64,000 nucleotides of DNA, from positions 1 to 64,000 of the forward strand of contig VHCX01000008.1 in assembly GCA_016871615.1 (NCBI GenBank). Direction: 5' to 3'. A program made the position numbers and the translations under genes. The notes beneath the pieces were generated by a model. It searched no databases. It was not told the origin of the DNA and worked only from the letters and a program-made list of their open reading frames with translations. Source of the stretch: Verrucomicrobiota bacterium (GTDB taxonomy: Bacteria > Verrucomicrobiota > Verrucomicrobiia > Limisphaerales > UBA9464). Shown here piece by piece: positions 36,276 to 45,471 of this stretch (position 1 is the first letter of the stretch; every line of letters starts with the position of its first letter).

Positions 36276-36301
36276 TGAAGTGGACCCCATCCTTTGGATC
36301 A
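36276..36301 (+). repeat. Outer inverted repeat, left copy
   Basis: A 26-base sequence starting tgaagtggacccc and ending ggatca. It matches the reverse complement of 38334-38359 at 20 of 26 positions and has TG...CA ends, as is common for IS3-type elements. The flanking triplet gcc (36273-36275) is repeated after the right copy (38360-38362), as a 3-base target duplication would be. Confidence 0.7.
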
Positions 36302-36316
36302 AAAAAGCTCTGAATT

Positions 36317-38328
36317 AACCCAAGTTCCGCAGCTGGGAGGAAGTTTCCCCGGATTTTCCGCCGTGGATCTTTGGATTGCTCGGAAAGGGGAGAGCCGGAG
36401 ATCGAACGGTTCATGTAGTGGAAAGCTGCCCCTTGGCACCCGTCGCCCACCGGGAAAAGCTAGGGCGTGTTCCTCCGAAAGAACCGCAGGCTCATCGATG
36501 GCGAGACCTACGAGTACTGGACGCTCTGCGAGTCCGTCCGCACCGAGCGCGGCCCCCGGCAGCGGGTCGTTGCCACGCTGGGCAAGCTCGACGAGGACGA
36601 CCTCCGCGCCGGATGGGACCAGATCGAGGCGCTCCTGGATGGCCGCCAGCCTGGTCCGCGGCAGCCAAATCTCCCCAACGGGATCCCCGGGGCCCCTCCC
36701 CAACCCGGCGCATGGGAGCTGGCCGACCTCAGCCGCATCGAGGTCGGCCGCGTGCGCGAGTTCGGGTCCGTGTTCCTCGGGCTGGCCCTCTGGCGAAGGC
36801 TGGGCCCGCATCAGCTCCTCGATTCCCTGATCGCGCCCGGGCGGGAGGAGGTGGCGTGGGCCGACGTCGCCGCCGTGCTCACCGTGGGCAAGTTTTGCGG
36901 CGAGGCCTCCGAGCTCGGCATCGCCGAGTCGTGGTACGCGCGCACGGCGCTGGAGGACATCGCCGGCATTCCCGCCGATGCGGTCAACGACGACCGGCTG
37001 TGCCGGGCGCTGGACAAGGTGGGGGCGCACAAGGACCGGCTGTGCGAGCACCTGATGAAGAAGTACGAGAGCTGGTTTGGGGTGAACTTCTAGTTCCTGC
37101 TCTACGACGTGACCAGCACCTACTTCGAGGGGCAGGCGAAGGGCAACGAGAAGGCGGCCCGCGGCCACAGCCGCGACCATCGCGGGGACTGCAAGCAGGT
37201 GTGCATCGGGCTGGTGTGCACGCCCGAGGGGCTGCCCCTGAACTTCGAGGTCTTCGCAGGGAACCGGACCGACGTCACCACGGTCGGCGACATGGTGCGG
37301 AAAATGGAGGAGCGCTTTGGAAAGGCCCAGCGGGTGTGGGTGATGGACCGTGGCATGGTGAGCGAGGCCAACATCGCGATGCTGCGCGAGCGCAAGGCAC
37401 TCTATGTGGTGGGGACACCCTAGAGCCAGTTGCGCGCCTACGAGGCGGAGCTGGCGGAGAAGGAGAACTGGATCGAGGTGCAGCACGGGGTCGAGGCGCG
37501 GCTGGTGGCGCACCCCGACGGGGATGGGCAGGAGCGGTTCGTTCTGTGCCGGAGCACGGCCCGGGGAGCCACGGAACGGGCGATGCTGGAACGTCAGATG
37601 GCGCGGCAGACGGAGGAGTTGGCGAAGGTCGATGCCTCGCTGTGGCGACGGCCCGCGACGGAAAGCGGGCCGGTGGAGCGGCGGATCGGGCGATGGATGG
37701 GCAAGTATCCAGCGGCGGCGCGATGGCTGAGGGCGGAGGTCGTCCGGGACGGGACGGGGCGGGCGATCGAGCTGGGGCTGAGCTGCCCGGTGCGGGAGGA
37801 CGAGCACCCGACGCTGGCAAAGGGAGCGTCCCTGCTGCGGACGAACTGCACGGAAACAGACCCGGCGAAGCTCTGGCGGTGGCACATGCAGCTGACCCAG
37901 GCGGAGGCGGCATTCCGGACGGCGAAGAGCGACATTGGGCTGAGGCCTGTTTACCACCAGAAGAGCGAGCGAGTGGATGCGCACCTGCTGGTGTGCTTCC
38001 TGAGCCTGGCGCTGTGGCGGACATTGGAGATGTGGATGAGGGGCAAGTGGCTTGGGACGAGCGCCCGGAAGCTGGTAGAGGCGGTCGGGACGATCCGCTC
38101 GATAGACGTGAGCGCGCCGGTGAAGCGAGGGGACCGTGAGGTGACCCTGAGTCTGCGCACGGTGGCGAGGCCGGATGCGGACGTGGCGACGTTGCTGGCG
38201 TACCTTGGGCTGAGGCTGCCGAGGGACTCGCGGTTGGTGGAAAATGTAGTGGAGAAAACGGGGCGCTGATTTCCGGAAACCTCAGCAAATCTCATAAAAC
38301 AGCCCCACCAACTGCGGAACTTGGGCTA
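36317..38328 (+). mobile_element. IS1634-like insertion sequence
   Basis: About 2.0 kb bounded by near-perfect inverted repeats: cccaagttccgcagctgg at 36319-36336 and its complement with one change at 38309-38326. It contains one transposase frame that fills most of the length. The boundaries beyond the conserved core are uncertain by a few bases, and no clear target duplication is seen. It lies inside a second, outer pair of inverted repeats (36276-36301 and 38334-38359), leaving about 15 and 5 bases between inner and outer repeats. Confidence 0.85.
36467..38269 (+). pseudogene. IS1634-family DDE transposase, interrupted by two TAG codons
   Basis: A 601-codon frame with no frameshift but with TAG at 37091 and 37421. 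The parts read through as a whole IS1634-type DDE transposase: an N-terminal region (RKNRRLIDGETYEYW), first Asp in LLYDVTSTYFEG, second Asp in RVWVMDRGMVSEANI, and the Glu region QAEAAFRTAKSDIGLRPVYH in the last third. The first TAG follows WFGVNF where homologues continue, and the second follows YVVGTP. Both could come from a single base change of GAG, CAG or AAG. The lpd gene in this window ends at TAG, so general suppression is unlikely and loss of function is the simplest view. Confidence 0.85.
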
Positions 38329-38333
38329 ACCCC

Positions 38334-38359
38334 TGGTCCGAAAAACGGGGTCCATTTCA
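38334..38359 (-). repeat. Outer inverted repeat, right copy
   Basis: A 26-base partner of 36276-36301 in inverted orientation (begins tggtccg, ends tccatttca), followed by gcc as at the left side. It lies 42 bases before the start of the next gene, so it occupies that gene's promoter region. Confidence 0.7.
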
Positions 38360-38400
38360 GCCTTGACAGTGTGAATGCGCGCCGTCGAAAAGTAGAATCA

Positions 38401-41400
38401 ATGATGCGAACGATCTCCGGGGTGTTCCTCGCCCTCATTTTCGGTGTTGCCAACGTGTTGGCAGGATCCAAGACCGACACGTTCACCGAAATCATCGGCG
38501 AAAATGCTCAAACTCTGTCTGGTGTCACCAAGCTGTACGTCGTTGGAATACCAGGGATTCCGGAATTGACCATCGACAACCCAAAAACAAGCCCGGAAGG
38601 AAAATTGACGGACGGCACGGGTTTCATCCGTTGGAACAAATGGGGCGCGCTTCGTGTCGAGGATGTGGAGGTGAAGGATAGCAAATTGGAGTTGAAGGTG
38701 GTGGGAATGCTGCCCACCAAGAACTTCCTCCAGCGCAGAGGGACGGCTGACGCTGTGGAAGTCCGTTTCATCATGGTCATTGGTGCGGGCGGGGTCGAAC
38801 AGAGCGGTTTCAGCGTCACAGTTCCCGAAGCTCAAGTGCCTGGCGGTGCGATCAAGGTCAAGGACTTGGTGGTGACCTACAACCCACCTGAAATCGCCAT
38901 GGGCGCCGTGTTTCAGATGGGCGATGGCAAGGGCGTCGGGGGATCGTTCGCGCTGTATGACGGTAACTTCAATGGACTGTCTTTGAGGGGAACAGACCTC
39001 GACTGGAGACTGGGGGCGTCCGGATCGAAGCTCGACAAAGTCGATGTCGGATTCTTCAACATCCAGAACCCTCCTTGGTACATCGAAGGAGGGTTCACGG
39101 TGATTGTCGGCGAAACGCGGGTTGCCGGCCGTTGGCCACTCGAAGTGGAGGCCCGCGGCCGGTTCTCCTCGGACTACCGGATCGACATCCGCGGCAACGC
39201 GGCGATCGCGGGCATCCCTGCGGGCAACGCGTATCTCACCTACATTCCTTCGTTCAACGTCGACGCGGGAGCCCAAGTTGACTTGTTGTCCATCATCATC
39301 GGCTCGGCTCAGATTCAGGCCCGTGCCGGCAGCCTGGGCGGCAGCATTGCCGCCCGCGTCCAGGTCCCGCCGTATGTCCCGCTCATTGGCAATTGGCAGC
39401 TTGGAAACGCCTCTGCGTATTTTCTGTTCCAGCCTCCCGACTGGGAGGCCGCTGGCAACGTGGGTGTCAACGTGACTCCCGAGATTCCGAGTTGGTGTAC
39501 CCCGTGGTGGTGCCCCCCTTGTGTTCCTTATTGCTATCCTAGGGGCTGGTCTTGGGTGAACGCCAGCTGGTGCCCGCCTTGCGTTCCGCCAATTTGCACT
39601 CCGCGCATCCCGGCAGTGAGCATTAATTTTGGATTCAAGGTTCGGAATAGCAGTTTTTCATTCTCCACTTATGATTGGGATGGAACGGGTGAGACCGTTG
39701 AACTGAGCGATTATGTCCAATATCCGAACCCGAACGCGGATGTTTGGAGTTCGAGTTCCTGGGAAAAACCGTGGCGACCGACCGCCTATGACCCGGAAGG
39801 ATTGTACGAGATCGTGTGGCTGACGAATTTTCGTCAAATTGGGAAGGTATCGACCACACCCAGTGATCCGTTGACTCAATCGATGACCGTGGTGCCGATC
39901 TCGGATCCTGCTCGAGGAAATGCCAAGGCGGGGGCCGTGAGATTCCTGAGTTCCGGGAATGTGATCGTCCCTGACGGCTCTCCGGAGATCGGTGTTCGAA
40001 TGCACTGGGGAACCAACGACATCGTTGCCGAGAAAGACTTGGCGTTCACCATCACCTTGCCGTCTGGTAAGAATGTTCAGTTGGAAGACGAAACCACCTT
40101 GGCGGAATTGGAAAAGCAGGGTTTGACTGTGTTGACCGATTTCAATGTCGAGGAGCGGTCGGCGTGGGTGTTTTTCTTGGATGCTCCGAAAGGCGAATAC
40201 AAGATCAACGTCGAATCACCGCGCAAGTTTTCTGAACTGGTTTTTGATCTGATTCGAGAAGATGAGTCTGGTGTTATCGATATTGATGAACCTTATATCG
40301 ATCCGGATGACGGTGAGTTGGTCGTCTGGTGGTACGACCTGGATATCGACTCCAATGCGAAGGTAAGTATTTCGTTGCTCAACAACCGCATCGATGACCA
40401 AGGGTTTGAGATATTCAACACGACCGAAGATGACCCCGGAGACGAGTTGCTCCTGACGGGGGCCAAGGGTGATTTCGACGAGTTGTTGGATTATGAAGGT
40501 GACCGGGAAAGCCAAACTGACGATGAGGACAGCGCAGACGGCTTGATGGAGGGGGAGATTGGATTGGATGGTTGGCAGTATGTTTCCATCAGTCCGGATG
40601 AGATCAATGCCCCGCCCGGTGAATATTATATCATGGCCACCATCTCGGATGGCTATGGGCAACCGGTTCGCAAGGTGTCGGCCACCACGGTCACCATCAG
40701 CCGTACCAAGACCTTCCGGTTGAACTCCGAGCGAAAAGTCACCTATCAACCCAAGAACAACGGCCAAGGTGCTCTTGCTCCTCAGGAACTGCCGGCTCAG
40801 GTCAGTGGCATTCGTAGTCGACCCGAATTCGATGGTTTTTCAATCCAGTGGAAACCCGTCACCAATTCTCTGGTGAATGGGTACACGGTGGAATACAGCA
40901 CCAATTCCGTTCCGGGCACCTATGAGAGCTCGCAAGCGGTTCCTGCCGAAAAGACCGAGGCTCGAGTGTCAGGTCTGGTCTCCGGTATGCCGTACCTGGT
41001 CCGTGTCAGCGCCGTGGGTGCCAACGGACAGCCGGGATCGCCGAGCGAAGTGATGACCATTGTTCCTACCCCTGGATTTGGTCGCACTCCCCCGGTGTTT
41101 CGTTCAACGGCGGCAAAGGTCGGGTTCCCGGGGCTCCAGTACACCTATTATCCGAGACTGTTCGATGGCGATTTATTGCACCTGAGCGACACCAACGCTG
41201 CCGCGCACACCAACCATGGACCCAATGGCGAACCGCTGCCGGATATCACTGCCGGATATAATTTCGTCCTGCTGGCTGCTCCAGAAGGCATGAAAGTGGA
41301 CCCCAGCGGGATCGTTCTCTGGACCCCGACCACCAACCAGGTTGGAACCAACGTGTACATCCTCCATGCCTACGAGGTGAATGCCAAAGAGGTGGGCGAT

Positions 41401-42129
41401 GCGGCGGTTGAGAGGACCCTGAAGATCTCCCAAACCAACGTGGTATTGGTCTTGGACCCGGACGCCAAACCCACTGGAATTCCGACTCCGGGTAATCGGT
41501 TCTTTGCTCCGTTGGGATTCCGGCCCAAGGCTGCGAAACAAACACCGCCAGTTGGTAAAAACTACAACGGAATTGAGTCGCTGGTGTTCCGATTTCTAAG
41601 CACCCCTCCGCCCTATGTGAAAGAATCCGAGAATCTAGATTTTCTGATCGCCCACAACGCAGATCCCAAGCAGGTCACGCTGAAACTTCTCCAGGGTCCT
41701 GCCGGCATGGAACTGAAGGGTACCAATCACCTCGTCTGGATGGTGCCTGTGGGAGCCAAGGGTTCCAAGGTGGTGGTGAGAGCCTCGGTCATCCCGGAGG
41801 CGGGTGCCAAGGCTGAGGAATTCATCTTGGATTTCTATCTGCCGGTTCACCGTGTCGACAATCAGTTGAGCAGCCCGGCTCAAATCCTGATTGACGCCTC
41901 GAGCAGTGCTACCAAATTGAGCATTCTTTCTCGGAATGCCGACCCTACAGCGTTGCCCAAGAGTTATCGCCTTCAAGTCAAATCCGACCTCGGAGAGGTT
42001 TGGAAGGACGTCATGGACGTGCCGGTCGATCGAGCGGCGGCCATGAAGTCGATGCTGATACCGAACAGCACCGTCACATTGCCATCGACATCGGCTGCCT
42101 CGTTTTATCGAGTCATCAATATAGACTAA
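38401..42129 (+). CDS. Large exported surface protein with Cys/Pro box, FN3 and Ig-like regions
   Basis: A 1242-aa protein with a signal peptide (MMRTISGVFLALIFGVANVLAG); an ATG at 38371 would add 10 residues. The first 350 residues are beta-rich without a recognised family. Residues 365-402 hold an aromatic, Cys- and Pro-rich box with seven Cys and two WCPPC units. A fibronectin type III domain lies at about 798-890 (GFSIQWKPVTNSLVNGYTVEY, SGMPYLVRVSAV), then a putative-Ig motif near 955-1000 (PEGMKVDPSGIVLWTPTTNQ). The middle is strongly acidic. GC content is visibly lower than in the flanking core genes. Adhesin or matrix function is inferred. It directly follows the IS and ends before a terminator. 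Confidence 0.85.
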   Translation: MMRTISGVFLALIFGVANVLAGSKTDTFTEIIGENAQTLSGVTKLYVVGIPGIPELTIDNPKTSPEGKLTDGTGFIRWNKWGALRVEDVEVKDSKLELKVVGMLPTKNFLQRRGTADAVEVRFIMVIGAGGVEQSGFSVTVPEAQVPGGAIKVKDLVVTYNPPEIAMGAVFQMGDGKGVGGSFALYDGNFNGLSLRGTDLDWRLGASGSKLDKVDVGFFNIQNPPWYIEGGFTVIVGETRVAGRWPLEVEARGRFSSDYRIDIRGNAAIAGIPAGNAYLTYIPSFNVDAGAQVDLLSIIIGSAQIQARAGSLGGSIAARVQVPPYVPLIGNWQLGNASAYFLFQPPDWEAAGNVGVNVTPEIPSWCTPWWCPPCVPYCYPRGWSWVNASWCPPCVPPICTPRIPAVSINFGFKVRNSSFSFSTYDWDGTGETVELSDYVQYPNPNADVWSSSSWEKPWRPTAYDPEGLYEIVWLTNFRQIGKVSTTPSDPLTQSMTVVPISDPARGNAKAGAVRFLSSGNVIVPDGSPEIGVRMHWGTNDIVAEKDLAFTITLPSGKNVQLEDETTLAELEKQGLTVLTDFNVEERSAWVFFLDAPKGEYKINVESPRKFSELVFDLIREDESGVIDIDEPYIDPDDGELVVWWYDLDIDSNAKVSISLLNNRIDDQGFEIFNTTEDDPGDELLLTGAKGDFDELLDYEGDRESQTDDEDSADGLMEGEIGLDGWQYVSISPDEINAPPGEYYIMATISDGYGQPVRKVSATTVTISRTKTFRLNSERKVTYQPKNNGQGALAPQELPAQVSGIRSRPEFDGFSIQWKPVTNSLVNGYTVEYSTNSVPGTYESSQAVPAEKTEARVSGLVSGMPYLVRVSAVGANGQPGSPSEVMTIVPTPGFGRTPPVFRSTAAKVGFPGLQYTYYPRLFDGDLLHLSDTNAAAHTNHGPNGEPLPDITAGYNFVLLAAPEGMKVDPSGIVLWTPTTNQVGTNVYILHAYEVNAKEVGDAAVERTLKISQTNVVLVLDPDAKPTGIPTPGNRFFAPLGFRPKAAKQTPPVGKNYNGIESLVFRFLSTPPPYVKESENLDFLIAHNADPKQVTLKLLQGPAGMELKGTNHLVWMVPVGAKGSKVVVRASVIPEAGAKAEEFILDFYLPVHRVDNQLSSPAQILIDASSSATKLSILSRNADPTALPKSYRLQVKSDLGEVWKDVMDVPVDRAAAMKSMLIPNSTVTLPSTSAASFYRVINID

Positions 42130-42165
42130 TTGAGTGTATTTCTTAAATTCATAGATTGATCAAAA

Positions 42166-42194
42166 CGCCCACCCGCAACGGTGGGCGATTTTTT
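42166..42194 (+). terminator. Terminator after the large surface protein gene
   Basis: An 8-bp stem (cgcccacc / ggtgggcg) with loop cgcaac, followed by a short T run ending at 42194. It lies 37 bases past the stop and only 7 bases before the GTG start of the next gene. Confidence 0.85.
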
Positions 42195-42201
42195 GTGAAC
42201 A

Positions 42202-45200
42202 GTGAAAATACAGTCCGAAAATTGCTGGTTGAGATCGGGAGCGAGGATCATTGTTCTCATGACGATGATCCTGGTTGGCGAAGTTCAGATGTACGGCCAA
42301 GCGCCTCAGTTCAAATCGAGAAGTGTGCTTCAAGCTGGTATTAGTCAAACCAATCCGATCACTAGCCAACAGGTCAGCAATATCACCTTCATTTTGAATG
42401 GATGGGGATTGGCGATTCGGGACATCAACCTGGACGGTTGGCCCGATCTCGTTCTTGGGGGCAAGCCCGGTTGGGGAGGTGTGTACTATAGTGATCGTGG
42501 GCCTTGGAAATTCACCAACGCAAACGCCCGATTATCAGAAACGACTCAAAAGTCCACGATCGCAGGAATCGTCATCACGGATTTGGACCGCGATGGGCAG
42601 TTGGATTTGATCACTTCAACCTATGATGCAGGAATTCGGGTGAGTCATGGCAACGGACAAGCAGGTTTAAGCACCCAGGATCTCGGATACAACGCTCCCA
42701 AAGGGGCGTATTGGGGTGGGATGGCGGTGAGCGATATCGACCAAGACGGGAATGTGGACATCGTCGCCTTGGGTTATCGGCAGAATCGAAGCCGCAATTC
42801 CCATTCGATGCGGACCAGTGGGGGAGCCGATCGTCGGTTCATCAACACATCATCGATGGGATCCGGGGAGTTCGACTCGGATCGATTCCGGGTCAGCAGC
42901 ACGGGCTTGGTAGCCGAGATGGGTGCGGCCAGCGCCGTTCTTTCGAATCGAGGCGGTACGAATTTGATCTTTCGACCGTTTTCAACGATTGCGGATTACG
43001 GCAACTCCGTCGACAAGGCCTTGGAGTTGGATTGGTCGCTGTCGTGTGCTTTCCAAGACATAAATGGTGACGGGTTGCCTGATTTGTATGTCTGCAACGA
43101 TTATCACAGCCCCGATCGGTTGTGGATCAATGCGGGAGGTGGCCGGTTTGTAGACAAGATTGAAGACCATGTGCCGTACACCAGTTTGTTTTCCATGGGG
43201 GTTGCTTTTACTGATATCAACAAAGATGGTGTGCCCGATTGGATAGTGACGGACATGCTTCCTCGGAATCCGACGCAACGGATCCTCGAATATGATGACA
43301 CCTACTTGAATGAGAAACCGTCGGAACTGTTTGGTTCACTGAGACAAATCAGTCGGAACACGGTGTTCGTGTCGAATCGGCCCCACCGGACGTGGAACGA
43401 GGTGGGAACCTTGAACGGATTGGCCGCCTCGGGATGGAGTTGGGGGCCGGTTTGGTTGGACATCAACGGCGATGGGCGGACGGATTTGTTGGTCCCATCA
43501 GGGTATGCGCAGAACCTTCAAGACCAAGGGAAACCTCGCGACCTGGGGGTTGCTGATTTCTACAGCACGAAGGAAAATGGATTGTTCGTTTTCGTTCAGA
43601 CTCCCGACGGTCGTTTTCAGGAGCAATCGGAAGTCTTGGGTTTGGCCCAAGCTCGATCCATCACCATGGCGGTCGTTCCATGCGACATGGATCATGATGG
43701 GGATCCGGACCTGGTGGTGCACAATTTTGCTGAACCGCTCCAGATGTTCGAAAATCGAACGGATGGCCGATTCGTGTGCCTCAGTTTGGAGGCGACTCCC
43801 GGCGGCTTGCCGTTGGAAGGCACGCGCGTGCGTTGGAAGAGCGGCACTCGAGCGGGTCCCTCGACCTGGTTCGGGGGCGGGACCTACCTGAGCAGTCCGC
43901 CGCCCGAGTTCTACGCCCCATTGGACAGCGGTGTTTCCAAAGTGAGCGTCGAAGTCACCTGGGTGGATGAACGGGTGGATGAATACTCGCTGCCTCCGGG
44001 ATGGCATGGCATCCGTGCCCCAAAGTCCAAGCCTCCGGGTCCAACGAGGCCGCCGGTGACCGCCGAGCTTCCGGTGCGATCCACACCCTATAACAAGCGT
44101 GGGGAGTTCCGGTTGCCCGGCACCTCGGGGGATCACCATGACGACTTGTTCCTGCAGGTCCATCTGCCGGTCTCGCTCGATGGGAATCGGTTCCTCCACA
44201 AGACACTGGGCAACCAAGTGTGGGTGGCGGACAGCGGTGGGGGCAGTCTCGTGAAACTGACCCAGTCGGGTGGAGGCATCACGAATTGGTCGGCCGAGCT
44301 GATCTTGAAGCGGGTCAGTCCGGCTCCCGCCGCCTTTCTTCCGGGCCCGAACCTCGGATGGATCGAGAATACCTATCGCCATGGGGCCAGGTATAAGGCC
44401 GGCGTGTCGCGATTGGAATCTGGCTCGAGCATCCAGGCCATCGGGACAGTCCCAGACCACGGGTTGACTCGTGTGGTGGGGCCTGATTCTGGGCCTTGGC
44501 TCTTGGGCGGTGCGGGTCATTTTGGCCGGTTCCCGGAATACCCAAATGCAGTGCTTTGGGATGTCGCCGCTGGAACCGGTGCGGCCGTGACGAACCTTCC
44601 TTTCGAGAGTCGCATCAGCGATGCGGTTTGGATGGATTCCGGCGGAGGTGGAACCTGGGTTGTCTCGGAATGGTTCGGTCGGATTTGGGAGACTTCCGAG
44701 TTCGTGGGTTCAGGTCGATGGAAGCCCATCGTTGGCCCGGTCGATCCGGCGGCCGTGACTCATGTCCAGACGGCGCTCTTCAAGGGGCCTGGCTCGAGGG
44801 TCCGCGGCCGGGAAGAGGTGCTGGTCGCAGGCTATGGCCTCAACAATGAATGGGTATTCCGAGCCGATGGCCACTTGGGTTGGTTGTTGGTCCGGTCCAC
44901 GAATGAGACCGAATTCTCCGGCCTCATCGAATCCATGTGGGATGCGGAAGGCGTGGCCCGGCCGTTGATCCCGTTCAAACACTTCAAAGGGGACCCGGAC
45001 GAGGCCCCGTTCTCGAACGTGGTTGAATACTCCAAGGCCCGCGGGAAGCGCATCCACCGTGGCATGGGCGCGGCCAAGAGGGTGGATGTCGCCAACTCGA
45101 TGCTCTCCAAGGGGGACTCGGGTCGCTGGGAGAGACGGCCGCTGCCGTTGGAGTTGCAAGTCGCCCCCATTCGCGATGCCGTGGTCATACCGACTCCGGA

Positions 45201-45471
45201 AGGCCCAGCTTGGCTCATCACGTTCAAGGAAACCGATGGGCATCGGACCTTCGGGTCTCCGCCACAGTCTTGGCCGGCTCTCGTGTTCTGGCCGGGTTCG
45301 ACGGGTGGAACCGGAAAGGTTTCCTCCGCTGAAGGACTGGGATTCTCGGGTCTGATCGGCGACGCCCAACTGATCGTCGCGGGTGAAACGGTTCAACCGT
45401 TCCAGGTGTTGGCGGTTTGGACGGACGGTCGTAGGTGCTCGGTCTACCGACGTTCTGACCAGACGCCGTGA
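42202..45471 (+). CDS. FG-GAP/VCBS-repeat exported protein
   Basis: A 1089-aa beta-propeller protein. Calcium-binding FG-GAP loops of the form DxDxDGxxD recur through the first 520 residues: DINLDGWPD, DLDRDGQLD, DIDQDGNVD, DINGDGLPD, DINKDGVPD, DINGDGRTD and DMDHDGDPD. A segment near 560-630 (VRWKSGTRAGPSTWFGGGTY, VEVTWVDERVDEY) resembles the ASPIC/UnbV tail of such proteins. The last 430 residues are a second, unrecognised propeller-like region. The GTG at 42202 gives a signal peptide (RSGARIIVLMTMILVGEV), but it sits just past a terminator, so the ATG at 42259 is a real alternative. It is convergent with, and directly abuts, the next gene. Confidence 0.85.
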   Translation: MKIQSENCWLRSGARIIVLMTMILVGEVQMYGQAPQFKSRSVLQAGISQTNPITSQQVSNITFILNGWGLAIRDINLDGWPDLVLGGKPGWGGVYYSDRGPWKFTNANARLSETTQKSTIAGIVITDLDRDGQLDLITSTYDAGIRVSHGNGQAGLSTQDLGYNAPKGAYWGGMAVSDIDQDGNVDIVALGYRQNRSRNSHSMRTSGGADRRFINTSSMGSGEFDSDRFRVSSTGLVAEMGAASAVLSNRGGTNLIFRPFSTIADYGNSVDKALELDWSLSCAFQDINGDGLPDLYVCNDYHSPDRLWINAGGGRFVDKIEDHVPYTSLFSMGVAFTDINKDGVPDWIVTDMLPRNPTQRILEYDDTYLNEKPSELFGSLRQISRNTVFVSNRPHRTWNEVGTLNGLAASGWSWGPVWLDINGDGRTDLLVPSGYAQNLQDQGKPRDLGVADFYSTKENGLFVFVQTPDGRFQEQSEVLGLAQARSITMAVVPCDMDHDGDPDLVVHNFAEPLQMFENRTDGRFVCLSLEATPGGLPLEGTRVRWKSGTRAGPSTWFGGGTYLSSPPPEFYAPLDSGVSKVSVEVTWVDERVDEYSLPPGWHGIRAPKSKPPGPTRPPVTAELPVRSTPYNKRGEFRLPGTSGDHHDDLFLQVHLPVSLDGNRFLHKTLGNQVWVADSGGGSLVKLTQSGGGITNWSAELILKRVSPAPAAFLPGPNLGWIENTYRHGARYKAGVSRLESGSSIQAIGTVPDHGLTRVVGPDSGPWLLGGAGHFGRFPEYPNAVLWDVAAGTGAAVTNLPFESRISDAVWMDSGGGGTWVVSEWFGRIWETSEFVGSGRWKPIVGPVDPAAVTHVQTALFKGPGSRVRGREEVLVAGYGLNNEWVFRADGHLGWLLVRSTNETEFSGLIESMWDAEGVARPLIPFKHFKGDPDEAPFSNVVEYSKARGKRIHRGMGAAKRVDVANSMLSKGDSGRWERRPLPLELQVAPIRDAVVIPTPEGPAWLITFKETDGHRTFGSPPQSWPALVFWPGSTGGTGKVSSAEGLGFSGLIGDAQLIVAGETVQPFQVLAVWTDGRRCSVYRRSDQTP

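Noticed and set aside
37091-37423. Pyrrolysine or programmed amber recoding in the transposase
   Set aside because: No downstream recoding element or pylT-type tRNA is seen, and lpd ends in TAG. Two nonsense mutations are simpler.
38363-38400. Promoter for the large surface gene (TTGACA at 38363 and TAGAAT near 38393)
   Set aside because: The two boxes are 24 bases apart, too far for a standard promoter, so they were not annotated.
39493-39606. Thioredoxin active site (WCPPC) in the large surface protein
   Set aside because: The motif occurs twice in a Pro/Trp-rich linker without the surrounding thioredoxin strands and helices. Kept only as an unexplained Cys/Pro box.
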